Shown here: piece by piece, positions 27,253-36,224 of the stretch
Layout: each line of letters opens with the position of its first letter
How positions within the stretch are numbered: position 1 is the first letter of the stretch
Notes under the pieces: generated by a model
What the model was told of the DNA's origin: nothing
The model's input: the letters and a program-made list of their open reading frames with translations, nothing else
The model's database searches: none
Position numbers and translations under genes: made by a program
Assembly (NCBI RefSeq): GCF_003725535.1
Contig: NZ_RJSF01000040.1
Coordinates: forward strand, 583,323-647,322
Direction: 5' to 3'
DNA length: 64,000 bases
From: Nocardioides pocheonensis
Lineage (GTDB): Bacteria; Actinomycetota; Actinomycetes; Propionibacteriales; Nocardioidaceae

Positions 27253-27280
27253 GGAGGGGCCCGACCGGGCGGGACCCTCC
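27253..27280 (+). terminator. Terminator-like hairpin
   Basis: GGAGGGGCCCG (27253-27263) pairs with CGGGACCCTCC (27270-27280), 10 of 11 positions, around a 6-base loop. It lies 22 bases after the oxidoreductase stop and before glnA2. Confidence 0.55.
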
Positions 27281-27342
27281 CCGTGGGCAACCCGCCCGGA
27301 CACGCGGCACGCGCGCGATGCCGAGCCCCTATCGTTGCCCCC

Positions 27343-28680
27343 ATGGGAAAGCAGGAAGACTTCGTGCTCCGGGCACTCGAGGAGCGTGACGTCCGCTTCG
27401 TGCGGCTGTGGTTCACCGACGTGCTGGGCTACCTGAAGTCGGTGGCGATCGCGCCGGCCGAGCTCGAGGGTGCCTTCGCCGAGGGCATCGGCTTCGACGG
27501 CTCGGCGATCGAGGGGTTCGCCCGGGTGACCGAGGCCGACATGCTCGCCCGCCCTGACCCGTCGACCTTCCAGATCCTCCCGTGGCGCGGCGACGGGCCC
27601 GCCACGGCGCGGATGTTCTGCGACATCGCGATGCCCGACGGGTCTCCGTCGTACGCCGACCCGCGGTTCGTGCTCAAGCGCACGCTGCAGTCGGCCGCCG
27701 AGCAGGGCTTCACGTTCTACACGCACCCGGAGATCGAGTTCTACCTGTTCAAGGGCCAGCCGGAGCCGGGCCAGCCGCCGGTGCCGGTCGACCAGAGCGG
27801 CTACTTCGACCACACCGCGCAGAGCGCCGGCTCCGACTTCCGTCGCGAGGCCATCACGATGCTCGAGTCGATGGGCATCTCGGTGGAGTTCAGCCACCAC
27901 GAGGGCGGTCCGGGCCAGCAGGAGATCGACCTCCGGTACGCCGACGCGCTGTCGACCGCCGACAACATCATGACCTTCCGCACCGTCGTCCGTGAGGTGG
28001 CGCTGGGTCAGGGCGTCTGGGCCAGCTTCATGCCCAAGCCGTTCACCGAGCAGCCCGGCTCCGGCATGCACACGCACGTGTCGCTCTTCGAGGGCGACCG
28101 CAACGCGTTCTTCGAGGCGGGCGCGGAGTACCAGCTGTCCAAGACCGCGCGGCACTTCATCGCCGGGATCCTGCACCACGCCGCCGAGATCACCTGCGTG
28201 ACCAACCAGTGGGTGAACTCCTACAAGCGGCTGATCGGCGGGGGAGAGGCGCCGTCGTACATCTGCTGGGGGCACAACAACCGCTCGGCCATGGTCCGCG
28301 TGCCGATGTACAAGCCCAACAAGGGGCAGTCCACGCGCATCGAGCTCCGCTCCGTCGACGCGGCCTGCAACCCCTACCTGGCCTTCGCGGTCGTGCTCGC
28401 GGCCGGCATGAAGGGCCTGGCCGAGCAGTACGACCTGCCCCGCGAGGCCGAGGACGACGTCTGGTCGCTGACCGACGGTGAGCGCCAGGCGCTCGGCCTG
28501 CAGCAGCTGCCGAAGAACCTGCACGACGCGATCGTCGTCGCCGAGCGCTCCGAGCTCCTCGCCGAGACCCTCGGCGAGCACGTCTACGACTTCTTCCTGC
28601 GCAACAAGCGCCAGGAGTGGGAGGACTACCGGGGCCAGGTCTCGGCGTTCGAGCGCGACCAGATGCTGCCGGTCATCTAG
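27343..28680 (+). CDS. glnA2: Glutamine synthetase, GSI-alpha type
   Basis: A 445-residue type I glutamine synthetase, the short alpha form (GlnA2), which makes glutamine from glutamate, ammonia and ATP. Core motifs: GIGFDGSAIEGF near residue 50, HPEIEFYLF near 128, GSGMHTHVSL near 240, the ATP loop VNSYKRLIGGGEAPSYI near 288 and RIELRSVDAACNPYLAF near 333. It lacks the 25-residue insert of the beta type. Odd point: it has QYDLPREAED near residue 363, close to the NLYDLP adenylylation motif of beta enzymes. glnE follows 21 bases downstream, an arrangement known from M. tuberculosis. Confidence 0.95.
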   Translation: MGKQEDFVLRALEERDVRFVRLWFTDVLGYLKSVAIAPAELEGAFAEGIGFDGSAIEGFARVTEADMLARPDPSTFQILPWRGDGPATARMFCDIAMPDGSPSYADPRFVLKRTLQSAAEQGFTFYTHPEIEFYLFKGQPEPGQPPVPVDQSGYFDHTAQSAGSDFRREAITMLESMGISVEFSHHEGGPGQQEIDLRYADALSTADNIMTFRTVVREVALGQGVWASFMPKPFTEQPGSGMHTHVSLFEGDRNAFFEAGAEYQLSKTARHFIAGILHHAAEITCVTNQWVNSYKRLIGGGEAPSYICWGHNNRSAMVRVPMYKPNKGQSTRIELRSVDAACNPYLAFAVVLAAGMKGLAEQYDLPREAEDDVWSLTDGERQALGLQQLPKNLHDAIVVAERSELLAETLGEHVYDFFLRNKRQEWEDYRGQVSAFERDQMLPVI

Positions 28681-28701
28681 GCCGGCCGGGTCGACGTACG
28701 C

Positions 28702-31695
28702 ATGGCCCGTGACGAGTCGCTGCTGTCGGCGGGCAACCTGCTCCGCGCCGGCTTCCAGGACGGTGACCGCGCCGCGGAGCACCTCCGCTCCCTCGGGCCG
28801 GCGGCGGGACCACTGGTCGCGCTGCTGGCGCGGACGGCCGACCCCGACCTGGCGCTCGCCGCCCTGCTGCGGGTGCGGGCGTCGGCGGACGACGGTGACG
28901 CGTTGATCGGTGCCCTGGTCGAGGACGAGGGCACCGCGATGCGGCTGCTCAGCGTGCTCGGGCTCAGCAGCGCGCTCGGGGAGCACCTGGAGCGGCATCC
29001 GGAGCACTGGCGCGAGCTGACCGACCCGACCCTCGGCTCCACCCGTCCGGCGGCGTACGCCGTGCGCGCCGGCCTGGTCGCCGCCGTGGGCGCCGATCCG
29101 GGGGCTGCCGAGCCGGTGGCGGCGCTGCCCCACGAGGCGGCCGTGGACGCGCTCCGGGTGGAGTACCGCCGAGTGCTGCTGCGCCTGGCCAGCCGCGACC
29201 TGGCCCACCACGTCGCCGTCGAGGACGTCGCCGCCGAGCTGTCCGACCTCGCGGCCGGCACCCTGGACGCCGCCCTGGCGGTCGCCCGTGCGCGAGTCGG
29301 CCCGGACGCGTCCCGCTGCCGGCTCGCAGTGATCGCGATGGGCAAGTGCGGGGGCCACGAGTTGAACTACGTCAGCGACGTCGACGTGATCTTCGTGGCC
29401 GAGCCGGCGGCCGGCGAGGACGAGCAGGCCGCCCTCCGCATCGGCACGCAGCTCGCCTCGACCCTCATGCAGGTGTGCTCGGACCAGACCGCGGAGGGCA
29501 CGATCTGGCCGGTCGACGCCGCGCTGCGCCCCGAGGGCAAGGCCGGACCGCTGGTGCGCACGCTGGCCAGCCACCGCGGCTACTACGAGCGCTGGGCGAA
29601 GACCTGGGAGTTCCAGGCCCTGCTGAAGGCCCGCCCCGTGGCGGGCGACCTCGCCCTGGGTCGGCAGTACGCCGAGACCATCGGCCCGATGGTCTGGCAC
29701 GCCGCCGAGCGGGAGGGGTTCGTCGAGGACGTGCAGGCGATGCGACGCCGCGTGCTCGAGCACATCCCCGCGCACGAGGCCGACCGGCAGCTCAAGCTCG
29801 GCTCCGGCGGGCTGCGCGACGTCGAGTTCGCCGTGCAGCTGATGCAGCTGGTGCACGGGCGCACCGACGAGGCCGTGCGTCCGCCGGCCACCCTGAGCGC
29901 CCTGTGGCGCCTGACCGAGGGCGGCTACGTCGGCCGGGAGGACGGCCGGTCGCTGCACGACGCGTACACGTTCCTGCGCACCTTCGAGCACCGGATCCAG
30001 CTCCACCAGCTCCGGCGCACGCACGTCGTGCCCGAGGACGAGGCCGCCCTGCGCCGCCTCGGTCGCTCGATGGGGCACCGCCGGTCACCGGTCGCCGAGC
30101 TCGTGAAGGAGTGGCACCACCACCGCCGCGAGGCCCGCCGCCTGCACGAGAAGCTCTTCTACCGCCCCCTGCTGGCCGCGGTCGCGCGCATCCCCGGCGA
30201 GGAGGCGCGGCTGACGCCCGAGGCCGCGACCCAGCGGCTGGCCGCGCTCGGGTACGCCGACCCGGTGGCCGCGCTGCGCCATCTCGAGGCGCTCACGTCC
30301 GGGGTGTCCCGGACGGCGGCCATCCAGCGCACGCTGCTGCCGGTGCTGCTGGAGTGGTTCGCCGACGCCCCGGACCCCGACGCCGGCCTGTTCGGCTTCC
30401 GCAGGATCTCCGACGCGCTCGGGAGCTCGCCGTGGTACCTCAAGCTGCTCCGCGACGAGGGCCAGACCGCCCAGCGGCTGGCGCAGGTGCTGGCCACCAG
30501 CCGGTACGCCACCGACCTGCTCGAGCGGGAGCCGGAGGGCGTGAAGATCCTCGGCGGCGAGGGCGGCGGCCTGCGTCCGCTGGGGCGCTACGCGATCCAG
30601 ACCGAGATGCTGGCCAACGCGGCCCGGCGCGACGACGCGGTCGCCGCGATCCACAGCATCCGGGCGATCCGCCGGCGCGAGCTGCTGCGGATCAGCGCGG
30701 CCGACCTGTGCGTGCCGTTCGGGGTCGCCGAGGTCGGCTACGCCCTGACCGACCTGACCGATGCCACGCTCGAGGCGGCCCTCGCGGTCGCCACCCAGGC
30801 GGTCGAGCGCGAGCGCGGAGTGGCGCTGCCCACGCGCATCGGCGTGATCGCGATGGGCCGGTACGGCGGCTACGAGATGGGCTACGGGAGCGACGCCGAC
30901 GTGATGTTCGTGCACGAGCCGAACGCCGGTGCGGAGCCCCAGGCGGCGGCGAGCGCGGCCCAGGCCGTGGTGCTCGAGCTGCGCCGGCTGCTGGCGCTGC
31001 CGGCGACCGACCCGCCGCTCGAGGTGGACGCCGACCTCCGGCCGGAGGGCAAGCAGGGGCCGCTGGCCCGCACTCTGGACTCGTTCGCCGCCTACTACGC
31101 GAAGTGGTCGGCGGTCTGGGAGGCCCAGGCGCTGCTGCGCGCCGAGCCCGTGGCCGGTGACCGCGCGCTCCTCGCCCGGTTCACGGCGCTGATCGACCCG
31201 CTGCGGTTCCCCGAGGCCGGGCTGGGCGCCGACGACCTGGTCGAGATCAGACGGATCAAGGCCCGGGTCGACGACGAGCGCCTGCCGCGCGGCGCCGACC
31301 CCGCCACCCACTTCAAGCTCGGCCGCGGTGGTCTGTCCGACGTCGAGTGGACCGTGCAGGTCCTCCAGCTCCAGTACGCCGGCGCGGTGCCCGCCCTGCG
31401 CACGACCAAGACGATCGAGGCGCTCACTGCTGCCGTCGCCCACGGGTTGCTCGACGAACCCGACGCCGAGGCCCTCGAGGCGGCGTGGAAGCTGGCCAGC
31501 CGGGCCCGGAACGCCACCGTCCTGGTGCGCGGACGTCCCTCCGACCAGCTCCCCACCGACCCCCGGGAGCGGGCAGCGGTGGCGCGCATCCTCGGCTACG
31601 GGCCGGGCCAGACCGCGGCGATGGTCAACGACTACCAGCGCACGGCCCGGCGGGCACGCGCCGTCGTCGACCGGGTGTTCTGGGCCGACAGATAA
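28702..31695 (+). CDS. glnE: Bifunctional glutamine synthetase adenylyltransferase/deadenylase
   Basis: A 997-residue GlnE that attaches AMP to, and removes it from, glutamine synthetase in response to nitrogen status. Two nucleotidyltransferase domains are visible, each with its signature: AMGKCGGHELNYVSDVDVIF near residue 213 (deadenylase half) and AMGRYGGYEMGYGSDADVMF near 715 (adenylyltransferase half). Each is followed by a GlnD-PII-uridylyltransferase-like helical domain with LKLGSGGLRDVEF or FKLGRGGLSDVEW. The length is normal. It shares the operon with glnA2; the main beta-type target GS is not in the window. Confidence 0.96.
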   Translation: MARDESLLSAGNLLRAGFQDGDRAAEHLRSLGPAAGPLVALLARTADPDLALAALLRVRASADDGDALIGALVEDEGTAMRLLSVLGLSSALGEHLERHPEHWRELTDPTLGSTRPAAYAVRAGLVAAVGADPGAAEPVAALPHEAAVDALRVEYRRVLLRLASRDLAHHVAVEDVAAELSDLAAGTLDAALAVARARVGPDASRCRLAVIAMGKCGGHELNYVSDVDVIFVAEPAAGEDEQAALRIGTQLASTLMQVCSDQTAEGTIWPVDAALRPEGKAGPLVRTLASHRGYYERWAKTWEFQALLKARPVAGDLALGRQYAETIGPMVWHAAEREGFVEDVQAMRRRVLEHIPAHEADRQLKLGSGGLRDVEFAVQLMQLVHGRTDEAVRPPATLSALWRLTEGGYVGREDGRSLHDAYTFLRTFEHRIQLHQLRRTHVVPEDEAALRRLGRSMGHRRSPVAELVKEWHHHRREARRLHEKLFYRPLLAAVARIPGEEARLTPEAATQRLAALGYADPVAALRHLEALTSGVSRTAAIQRTLLPVLLEWFADAPDPDAGLFGFRRISDALGSSPWYLKLLRDEGQTAQRLAQVLATSRYATDLLEREPEGVKILGGEGGGLRPLGRYAIQTEMLANAARRDDAVAAIHSIRAIRRRELLRISAADLCVPFGVAEVGYALTDLTDATLEAALAVATQAVERERGVALPTRIGVIAMGRYGGYEMGYGSDADVMFVHEPNAGAEPQAAASAAQAVVLELRRLLALPATDPPLEVDADLRPEGKQGPLARTLDSFAAYYAKWSAVWEAQALLRAEPVAGDRALLARFTALIDPLRFPEAGLGADDLVEIRRIKARVDDERLPRGADPATHFKLGRGGLSDVEWTVQVLQLQYAGAVPALRTTKTIEALTAAVAHGLLDEPDAEALEAAWKLASRARNATVLVRGRPSDQLPTDPRERAAVARILGYGPGQTAAMVNDYQRTARRARAVVDRVFWADR

Positions 31696-31703
31696 GCGAT
31701 GTG

Positions 31704-31754
31704 CTTCATATCAGTAGAACTTTCGCTGTATGCTTCATTCCATGAGGGATGAAG
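31704..31754 (+). promoter_or_regulatory. Operator-like palindrome and extra half-site before satD
   Basis: CTTCATTCC (31733-31741) and GGGATGAAG (31746-31754) form an inverted repeat with one mismatch, ending four bases before the satD start. A further half-site, CTTCATATC, is at 31704-31712. The stretch is clearly more AT-rich than its surroundings. Likely an autoregulatory site for the HTH-containing SatD protein. Confidence 0.6.
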
Positions 31755-31758
31755 TCCC

Positions 31759-32391
31759 ATGCTGACGGCCACGGTGATCGGGGACGTCGTGGCGTCCCGG
31801 CGGGCCGGTGACCGTCCCGCCCTCCATGAGCGGCTGACCGGGCTGCTCGACACGATCAACGACCGCTGCTCGCCGACCACCCCGCTACGGATCACGGTCG
31901 GCGACGAGTTCCAGGGCGCGTTCGCGACGGTGGGCCAGGCGCTGCAGGCGTCGCTGCGGCTCCGGCTCGGTCTGCTGCCGGAGCACGACGTGCGTCACGG
32001 CCTGGGGTGGGGCGAGGTGAGCGTCCTGCAGGAGGATCCGCGGGTCGAGGACGGCCCGGGCTGGTGGGTGGCGCGCGACGCGATCCACGAGGTGCAGCGC
32101 GCCCAGGAGCACGCCGGCAGCCGCTACCGGCGTACGGTCTTCCGCATCGCTGCCGACACCGCCGGACCCGACCAGGACCTGGTCGAGGCCGCGCTGGTCC
32201 TGCGCGACGAGGCGGTGGGCGCGCTCGGCGAGCGCTCGTTGTCGATCCTGCGTGGTCTGCTGGAGGGGCACACGCAGCGCGAGCTGGCCGACACCCTCGG
32301 GATCACGCCGTCGGCGGTCTCGCAGCGGGTGCGTGCAGACGGACTGTCGGCCCTGGTCGCGGCCGACCTCAACCTCGGGAGAGTCTCATGA
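31759..32391 (+). CDS. SatD family protein with C-terminal HTH
   Basis: A 210-residue member of the SatD family, named after an acid-tolerance locus in Streptococcus mutans; the molecular role is unknown. The N-terminus MLTATVIGDVVASRRAGDR and the ITVGDEFQGAF motif (about residues 48-58) are the family marks. The last 55 residues form a helix-turn-helix (SLSILRGLLEGHTQRELAD then GITPSAVSQRV), so the protein probably binds DNA. ATG 31759 lies just after a CTTCAT/ATGAAG palindrome. Its stop overlaps the start of the next gene, a membrane protein (ATGA). Confidence 0.87.
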   Translation: MLTATVIGDVVASRRAGDRPALHERLTGLLDTINDRCSPTTPLRITVGDEFQGAFATVGQALQASLRLRLGLLPEHDVRHGLGWGEVSVLQEDPRVEDGPGWWVARDAIHEVQRAQEHAGSRYRRTVFRIAADTAGPDQDLVEAALVLRDEAVGALGERSLSILRGLLEGHTQRELADTLGITPSAVSQRVRADGLSALVAADLNLGRVS

Positions 32392-33122
32392 GCTGGATCG
32401 CGGTCCTCATGATCGGGATCGCCGTGGCCGACCTCGGTCACTCCGTGCGCCCCGTGCGGATCGTGCCGGAGTGCGTCGGTGCCGCGGTGGCCGTCCTGGT
32501 CGGCGTCACCTGCGGGCTGACCGGGCTGCGTGACGTGCTGGCTCTCGTGGTGATCGCCGCGATCGTGCTCGGCTGGGGCTACACCGTGCGCCAGGGCTTC
32601 GGTCGCAACCGCGCGTCCGTGCCGCTGCTGCTGATCGGGGCGGCCTTCGTGCTGGCCGTGCTGGTCGCGCCGGCAGCGAGTCCGGCGGGTGGAGTCCTGC
32701 AGGACTGGCTCTCGAAGGACCCGCTCCCGGTGCTGCGCGGGCTCGACGCCGATCGCGCGCTGCTGCTGTGCGGTGCGTTCCTGGTGCAGCTGTCGACCGG
32801 CAACGTGCTGGTCCGGCTGGTGCTGGCCGCCACCGGCACGGTGAACCCCACGCGGCTGGGCGGGATCGACGACCCCGAGACCCGGCTCAAGGGCGGTCGG
32901 CTCCTCGGTCCGATGGAGCGGGTCTTCATCCTCGGGCTCGGCCTCGCGGGCCACCTGACCGCGGCCAGCATCGTGATCGCGGCCAAGGGCCTGCTGCGGT
33001 TCCCCGAGCTGCAGTCCAAGCAGGACCAGGTCCGCATCCACCACCTGACCGAGTACTTCCTGGTCGGCAGCTTCGTCAGCTGGCTGGTGCCGCTCGGCTC
33101 ACTGGTCCTGCTGGCCCGGTAG
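32388..33122 (+). CDS. Integral membrane protein coupled to SatD
   Basis: A 244-residue protein with about seven hydrophobic segments (for example residues 1-17, 23-42, 47-66, 80-100, 125-150, 180-205, 222-242). The conserved-looking loop GRLLGPMERVFILGLGLAG lies between segments near residue 170. I know it as the usual partner of SatD-family genes (annotated as hypothetical or DUF3307-type). The start ATG overlaps the SatD stop, so translation is coupled. It may be the membrane output of a SatD-controlled stress system; this is inference from linkage. Confidence 0.78.
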   Translation: MSWIAVLMIGIAVADLGHSVRPVRIVPECVGAAVAVLVGVTCGLTGLRDVLALVVIAAIVLGWGYTVRQGFGRNRASVPLLLIGAAFVLAVLVAPAASPAGGVLQDWLSKDPLPVLRGLDADRALLLCGAFLVQLSTGNVLVRLVLAATGTVNPTRLGGIDDPETRLKGGRLLGPMERVFILGLGLAGHLTAASIVIAAKGLLRFPELQSKQDQVRIHHLTEYFLVGSFVSWLVPLGSLVLLAR

Positions 33123-33139
33123 GTGCGACCGCCCGACCG

Positions 33140-34651
33140 TCACGACCCGGCGAGGTCCTCGGCCGCGAGCGAGGCGAAGACCATCGCCGTGCCGAGGGGG
33201 ACGCCCGGCCCCGGGTAGACCGCGCCCACCACGGACGCCGAGGAGTTGCCGGTCGCGTAGAGCCCGGGGATCGCGCTCCCGTCGGACCGCAGCACCCTCG
33301 CGTGGGCGTCGGTGACCAGCCCGCCCTTGGTGCCGAGGTCGGAGAGGACGAAGCGGGCGGCGTAGAACGGCGGTTGGTCCACGGGCACCAGGGCCTTGTC
33401 GGGCCCGTCGCCGCCGGCGAAGAAGGTGTCGTACTCGTCCGACCCGCGTCCGAAGTCCTCGTCCAGGCCCTTCTCGGCGAAGCCGTTGAAGCGCTCGACG
33501 GTTTCGGGCAGGGCGGGGAGGTCGAGCCGGTCGGCCAGCTCCTGCAGGGAGTCGCCCCGGACCCACGTTCCGGCCGCGAGGTGCTCGGCCGGGTCGCCCT
33601 CCGGCATGGCGATCGCGGGCAGCCGACCGCCCTCGCGGGAGTCGAAGACGAACCACGACGGGATCCGTCCCGGAGCGGCGGCCATCGCGCGCCCGAACCG
33701 GTCGTAGGGCAGGCACTCGTTGGCGTACCGGCGCCCCTCGTGGTCGACCATGACCCCGCTGCGGAAGCCGAGGGTGAAGGAGCCGCCGCCGTCGGGCTGC
33801 TCGAGGCCCGGGCAGAACCAGCCCTGGTCGAGCAGGTCGGTCGCGGCGCCGGCCTCCACGGCGGCCGCGATCGGCTCACCGGCGTTGGTGCCGGCCGGAG
33901 CCATCGACCAGGCCGCGTCTCCCGGTACGCCGTGCTCGGACCGCCAGGCCTGGTTGCGCTCGAAGCCGCCGGCGGCGATCACCACACCGCGGAGGGCGTG
34001 CACCTCGACCACGCCGTCGCCAGTCCGGGCACGTACGCCGACCACGCGTTCGCCCTCCCGCAGCAGCCCGTCCACGCAGTGCGAGGTCAGGACCGTGCCA
34101 CCGTCGCGCACGAAGGCCCAGAGCAGGCGGGCGATCAGGGCCTGCCCGCCGCTGAGCGTGTTGCGGCCACCCTCGCCCGCGCGGTCGCGCTCGACCGGAG
34201 GCCGCACGAGCCCCGCCACCTCGGCGGGCAGCTCGTCGCGCCGCACGTTGGTGGGCTGGATCGAGCGGCCCCAGCTGACCCGGCCCGGCGCGTCGAAGTA
34301 CTCGGGGAACGGCAGCCACTCGAAGACCAGCGCGGGGTCCTCCTCGAGCGCGGCCACCACGCGAGGAGCCTGGAGGAGGAACGCCTCGATCTTGTCCCGG
34401 TCGGGGTGGTCGAGGATCGCCCCGAGGTAGGTGCGGGCGGACTCGGTGGAGTCGGCGATGCCGGCGCGCTGCTGCACGTCGGAGCCGGGCAGCCAGCAGG
34501 CGCCGCCGGAGTACGCCGACGTACCGCCGAGCTTGTCGGTCTTCTCGACCACCACGGTGCGGAGCCCGCGCTTCTGGGCCAGGTGCGCGGCGGTCATCGC
34601 TCCGCCTCCGGAGCCGACGACGACGACGTCGAAGACCTGGGCTTCGGGCAT
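33140..34651 (-). CDS. 3-ketosteroid delta1-dehydrogenase-like FAD protein
   Basis: A 503-residue flavoprotein of the KstD/fumarate-reductase family. The FAD-binding GxGxxG is in VVVVGSGGGAMTAAHLAQ near residue 10, with KLGGTSAYSGGACWLPG after it; the C-terminal FAD/substrate motif GLYATGNSSASVVGAVYPGPG carries the Tyr and Gly that activate the steroid 3-keto group. Family members desaturate ring A of 3-ketosteroids. ATG 34651 follows GGATCGTCC-type spacing and gives the standard start. It is the last gene of an operon after an LLM oxidoreductase and a TetR repressor, so steroid or related lipid catabolism is likely. Confidence 0.83.
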   Translation of the reverse strand: MPEAQVFDVVVVGSGGGAMTAAHLAQKRGLRTVVVEKTDKLGGTSAYSGGACWLPGSDVQQRAGIADSTESARTYLGAILDHPDRDKIEAFLLQAPRVVAALEEDPALVFEWLPFPEYFDAPGRVSWGRSIQPTNVRRDELPAEVAGLVRPPVERDRAGEGGRNTLSGGQALIARLLWAFVRDGGTVLTSHCVDGLLREGERVVGVRARTGDGVVEVHALRGVVIAAGGFERNQAWRSEHGVPGDAAWSMAPAGTNAGEPIAAAVEAGAATDLLDQGWFCPGLEQPDGGGSFTLGFRSGVMVDHEGRRYANECLPYDRFGRAMAAAPGRIPSWFVFDSREGGRLPAIAMPEGDPAEHLAAGTWVRGDSLQELADRLDLPALPETVERFNGFAEKGLDEDFGRGSDEYDTFFAGGDGPDKALVPVDQPPFYAARFVLSDLGTKGGLVTDAHARVLRSDGSAIPGLYATGNSSASVVGAVYPGPGVPLGTAMVFASLAAEDLAGS

Positions 34652-34680
34652 GGACGATCCCTTCGGGTGAGGACTGCAGG

Positions 34681-35292
34681 TCAGGAGAGGTAGGCGACCA
34701 GGGCGCCGGCCAGGCCGGCACGCGCCTCGTCGGAGTCGGTGTAGGTGCTGAGGAACTGCTCGCTGTGCAGGCCGCGCATCGCGCCGGGCAGCAGGCTGCG
34801 GACGCGCGCGAGCTTGACCGGGTCGACGTCGAGGCCGTCGAAGGCGCGCTCGACGGTCTCGGTCCAGGCCGCGTCCCAGTGCGCGATCGCGGCCGCGGTG
34901 CGCGGGTACGCCGCCTCCAGCTCGTCGCGCTGCCGGGGGAGGGCGAGCCGGAGGTGGTGGATCGCCCGGGAGGCGGGCCGGTCCATCGCGCTCCACAACA
35001 GGTCGAGGATCGCGTCGACGCGGGCGCCGAGGTCGGGGGAGCCGGGCAGCCGGGGCGTCATCGCGTCACGGTCGGCGAGGACGTACTCGAGCACGGCCGC
35101 CCAGAGCCCGTCGACGTCGCCGAACTGGTGCTGGACGGTGCCCCAGGTCGCGCCGGCCTCACGGGCGACCGAGCTGGCGCTGACCGCGTCGGGGCCGCCC
35201 TCGGCCAGCGAGCGCAGCGCGGAGCGCAGCAGGTGCTCCCGGGTCTCCAGGCCCCGCTTGTTGAGCCGGGTGCCCTTGGCGCTCAGGGTCAT
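34681..35292 (-). CDS. TetR-family repressor
   Basis: A 203-residue TetR-type regulator. The N-terminal HTH (about residues 15-60, TREHLLRSALRSLAEGGPDA, VSASSVAREAGATWGTVQHQF) is followed by a helical ligand domain. It lies nine bases after the LLM oxidoreductase and 29 before the KstD-like gene, inside their operon, so it probably represses the operon from the AGTGCACT site upstream of the first gene. The ligand is unknown; an acyl-CoA or steroid metabolite is the natural guess from its neighbours. Confidence 0.9.
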   Translation of the reverse strand: MTLSAKGTRLNKRGLETREHLLRSALRSLAEGGPDAVSASSVAREAGATWGTVQHQFGDVDGLWAAVLEYVLADRDAMTPRLPGSPDLGARVDAILDLLWSAMDRPASRAIHHLRLALPRQRDELEAAYPRTAAAIAHWDAAWTETVERAFDGLDVDPVKLARVRSLLPGAMRGLHSEQFLSTYTDSDEARAGLAGALVAYLS

Positions 35293-35301
35293 GTCGGTCG
35301 G

Positions 35302-36150
35302 TCAGCTCAGCCCGAGGCGGGCACCGTGGCGGGCGATGAACGCCTCGACCTCCTCGGCGCTCTTGTCCGGCAGGCCCCAGATCACCTCGGTCGCGCCCGC
35401 GGCCTCCCAGGCGGCGAGGTCGTCGGGCGACGGCCGCATCGCGACCAGCACCGCGATCTCCGGGGCGCCGGCACGGCCGGCCGCCTGCCAGGCCTCGTGC
35501 AGCGCCGCCGCCTTGGCAGCGATGTCGGTCTCGATCGGCGTGGTCATCCACCCGTCGGCGTTCGCCGCGATCCAGGCGAAGGTCTTCGGGCCGGCTCCCG
35601 CGCCGACGAGCAGCGGGATGTGGGCCTGGACCGGCTTCGGCCAGGCCCAGGAGGCGCCGAAGCTCACGAACTCCCCGTCGTAGGCGGCTTCATCCTGCGT
35701 CCACAGCGTCCGCATCGCCTCGACGTACTCGCGCAGGACCGTACGCCGCTTGCCGGCCGGGACCCCGTGGTCGCTGAGCTCGTCGGTGTTCCACCCGAAC
35801 CCGGCGCCGATCGTCACCCGGCCGCCTGACAGGTGGTCGAGCGTCGCGATCGTCTTGGCCAGCGTGATCGGGTCGGACTCGACCGGCAGCGCGACGGCGG
35901 TGGAGAGCCGGATCCGCTCGGTGACCGCGGCCGCCGTGGCGAGCGAGACCCACGGGTCGAGCGTGCGCAGGTAGCGGTCGTCGGGCAGGGTCTCGTCACC
36001 CGTGCCGGGGTGGGCGGCGTCGCGCTTGACCGGGATGTGGGTGTGCTCGGGCACGTAGATCGTGTCGAAGCCGGCGTCCTCGGCGGCCTTCGCCGCCCGG
36101 GCCGGGGTGATCCCTCGGTCGCTGGTGAACAGCACGATGCCGTGACGCAT
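35302..36150 (-). CDS. LLM-class F420-dependent oxidoreductase
   Basis: A 282-residue luciferase-like TIM-barrel protein (TIGR03619-like). Marks: MRHGIVLFTSDRGITPARAA at the start, FDTIYVPEHTHIPV near residue 30, RIRLSTAVALPVESDPITLAKT, SGGRVTIGAGFGWN near residue 120 and LLVGAGAGPKTFAWIA. Relatives use F420H2 to reduce or oxidise diverse organic substrates. ATG 36150 follows GGAG in AGGAGACCTC. It heads an operon with TetR and KstD-like genes and has an operator-like site in its promoter. Confidence 0.9.
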   Translation of the reverse strand: MRHGIVLFTSDRGITPARAAKAAEDAGFDTIYVPEHTHIPVKRDAAHPGTGDETLPDDRYLRTLDPWVSLATAAAVTERIRLSTAVALPVESDPITLAKTIATLDHLSGGRVTIGAGFGWNTDELSDHGVPAGKRRTVLREYVEAMRTLWTQDEAAYDGEFVSFGASWAWPKPVQAHIPLLVGAGAGPKTFAWIAANADGWMTTPIETDIAAKAAALHEAWQAAGRAGAPEIAVLVAMRPSPDDLAAWEAAGATEVIWGLPDKSAEEVEAFIARHGARLGLS

Positions 36151-36192
36151 GAGGTCTCCTGTCGCGCCGCCCGGTCGGGCGGTCAGGACAGA

Positions 36193-36205
36193 ATCATAGT
36201 GCACT
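36193..36205 (-). promoter_or_regulatory. Promoter -10 with overlapping AGTGCACT operator
   Basis: On the minus strand, AGTGCACT (a perfect 8-base palindrome, 36198-36205) overlaps by one base the -10 hexamer TATGAT (36193-36198). This is upstream of the LLM-TetR-KstD operon, 43 bases before its first start codon. Flanking TCAT/ATGA at 36194-36211 extends the symmetry weakly. A TetR dimer here would block polymerase. Confidence 0.6.
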
Positions 36206-36224
36206 CAATGAGAATGCAGGACCC

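Noticed and set aside
27166..30078. A 970-codon minus-strand open frame over glnA2 and glnE
   Set aside because: Shadow of genes on the other strand in GC-rich DNA; His/Arg/Gly/Val-rich composition, no domain, and both real genes are unmistakable.
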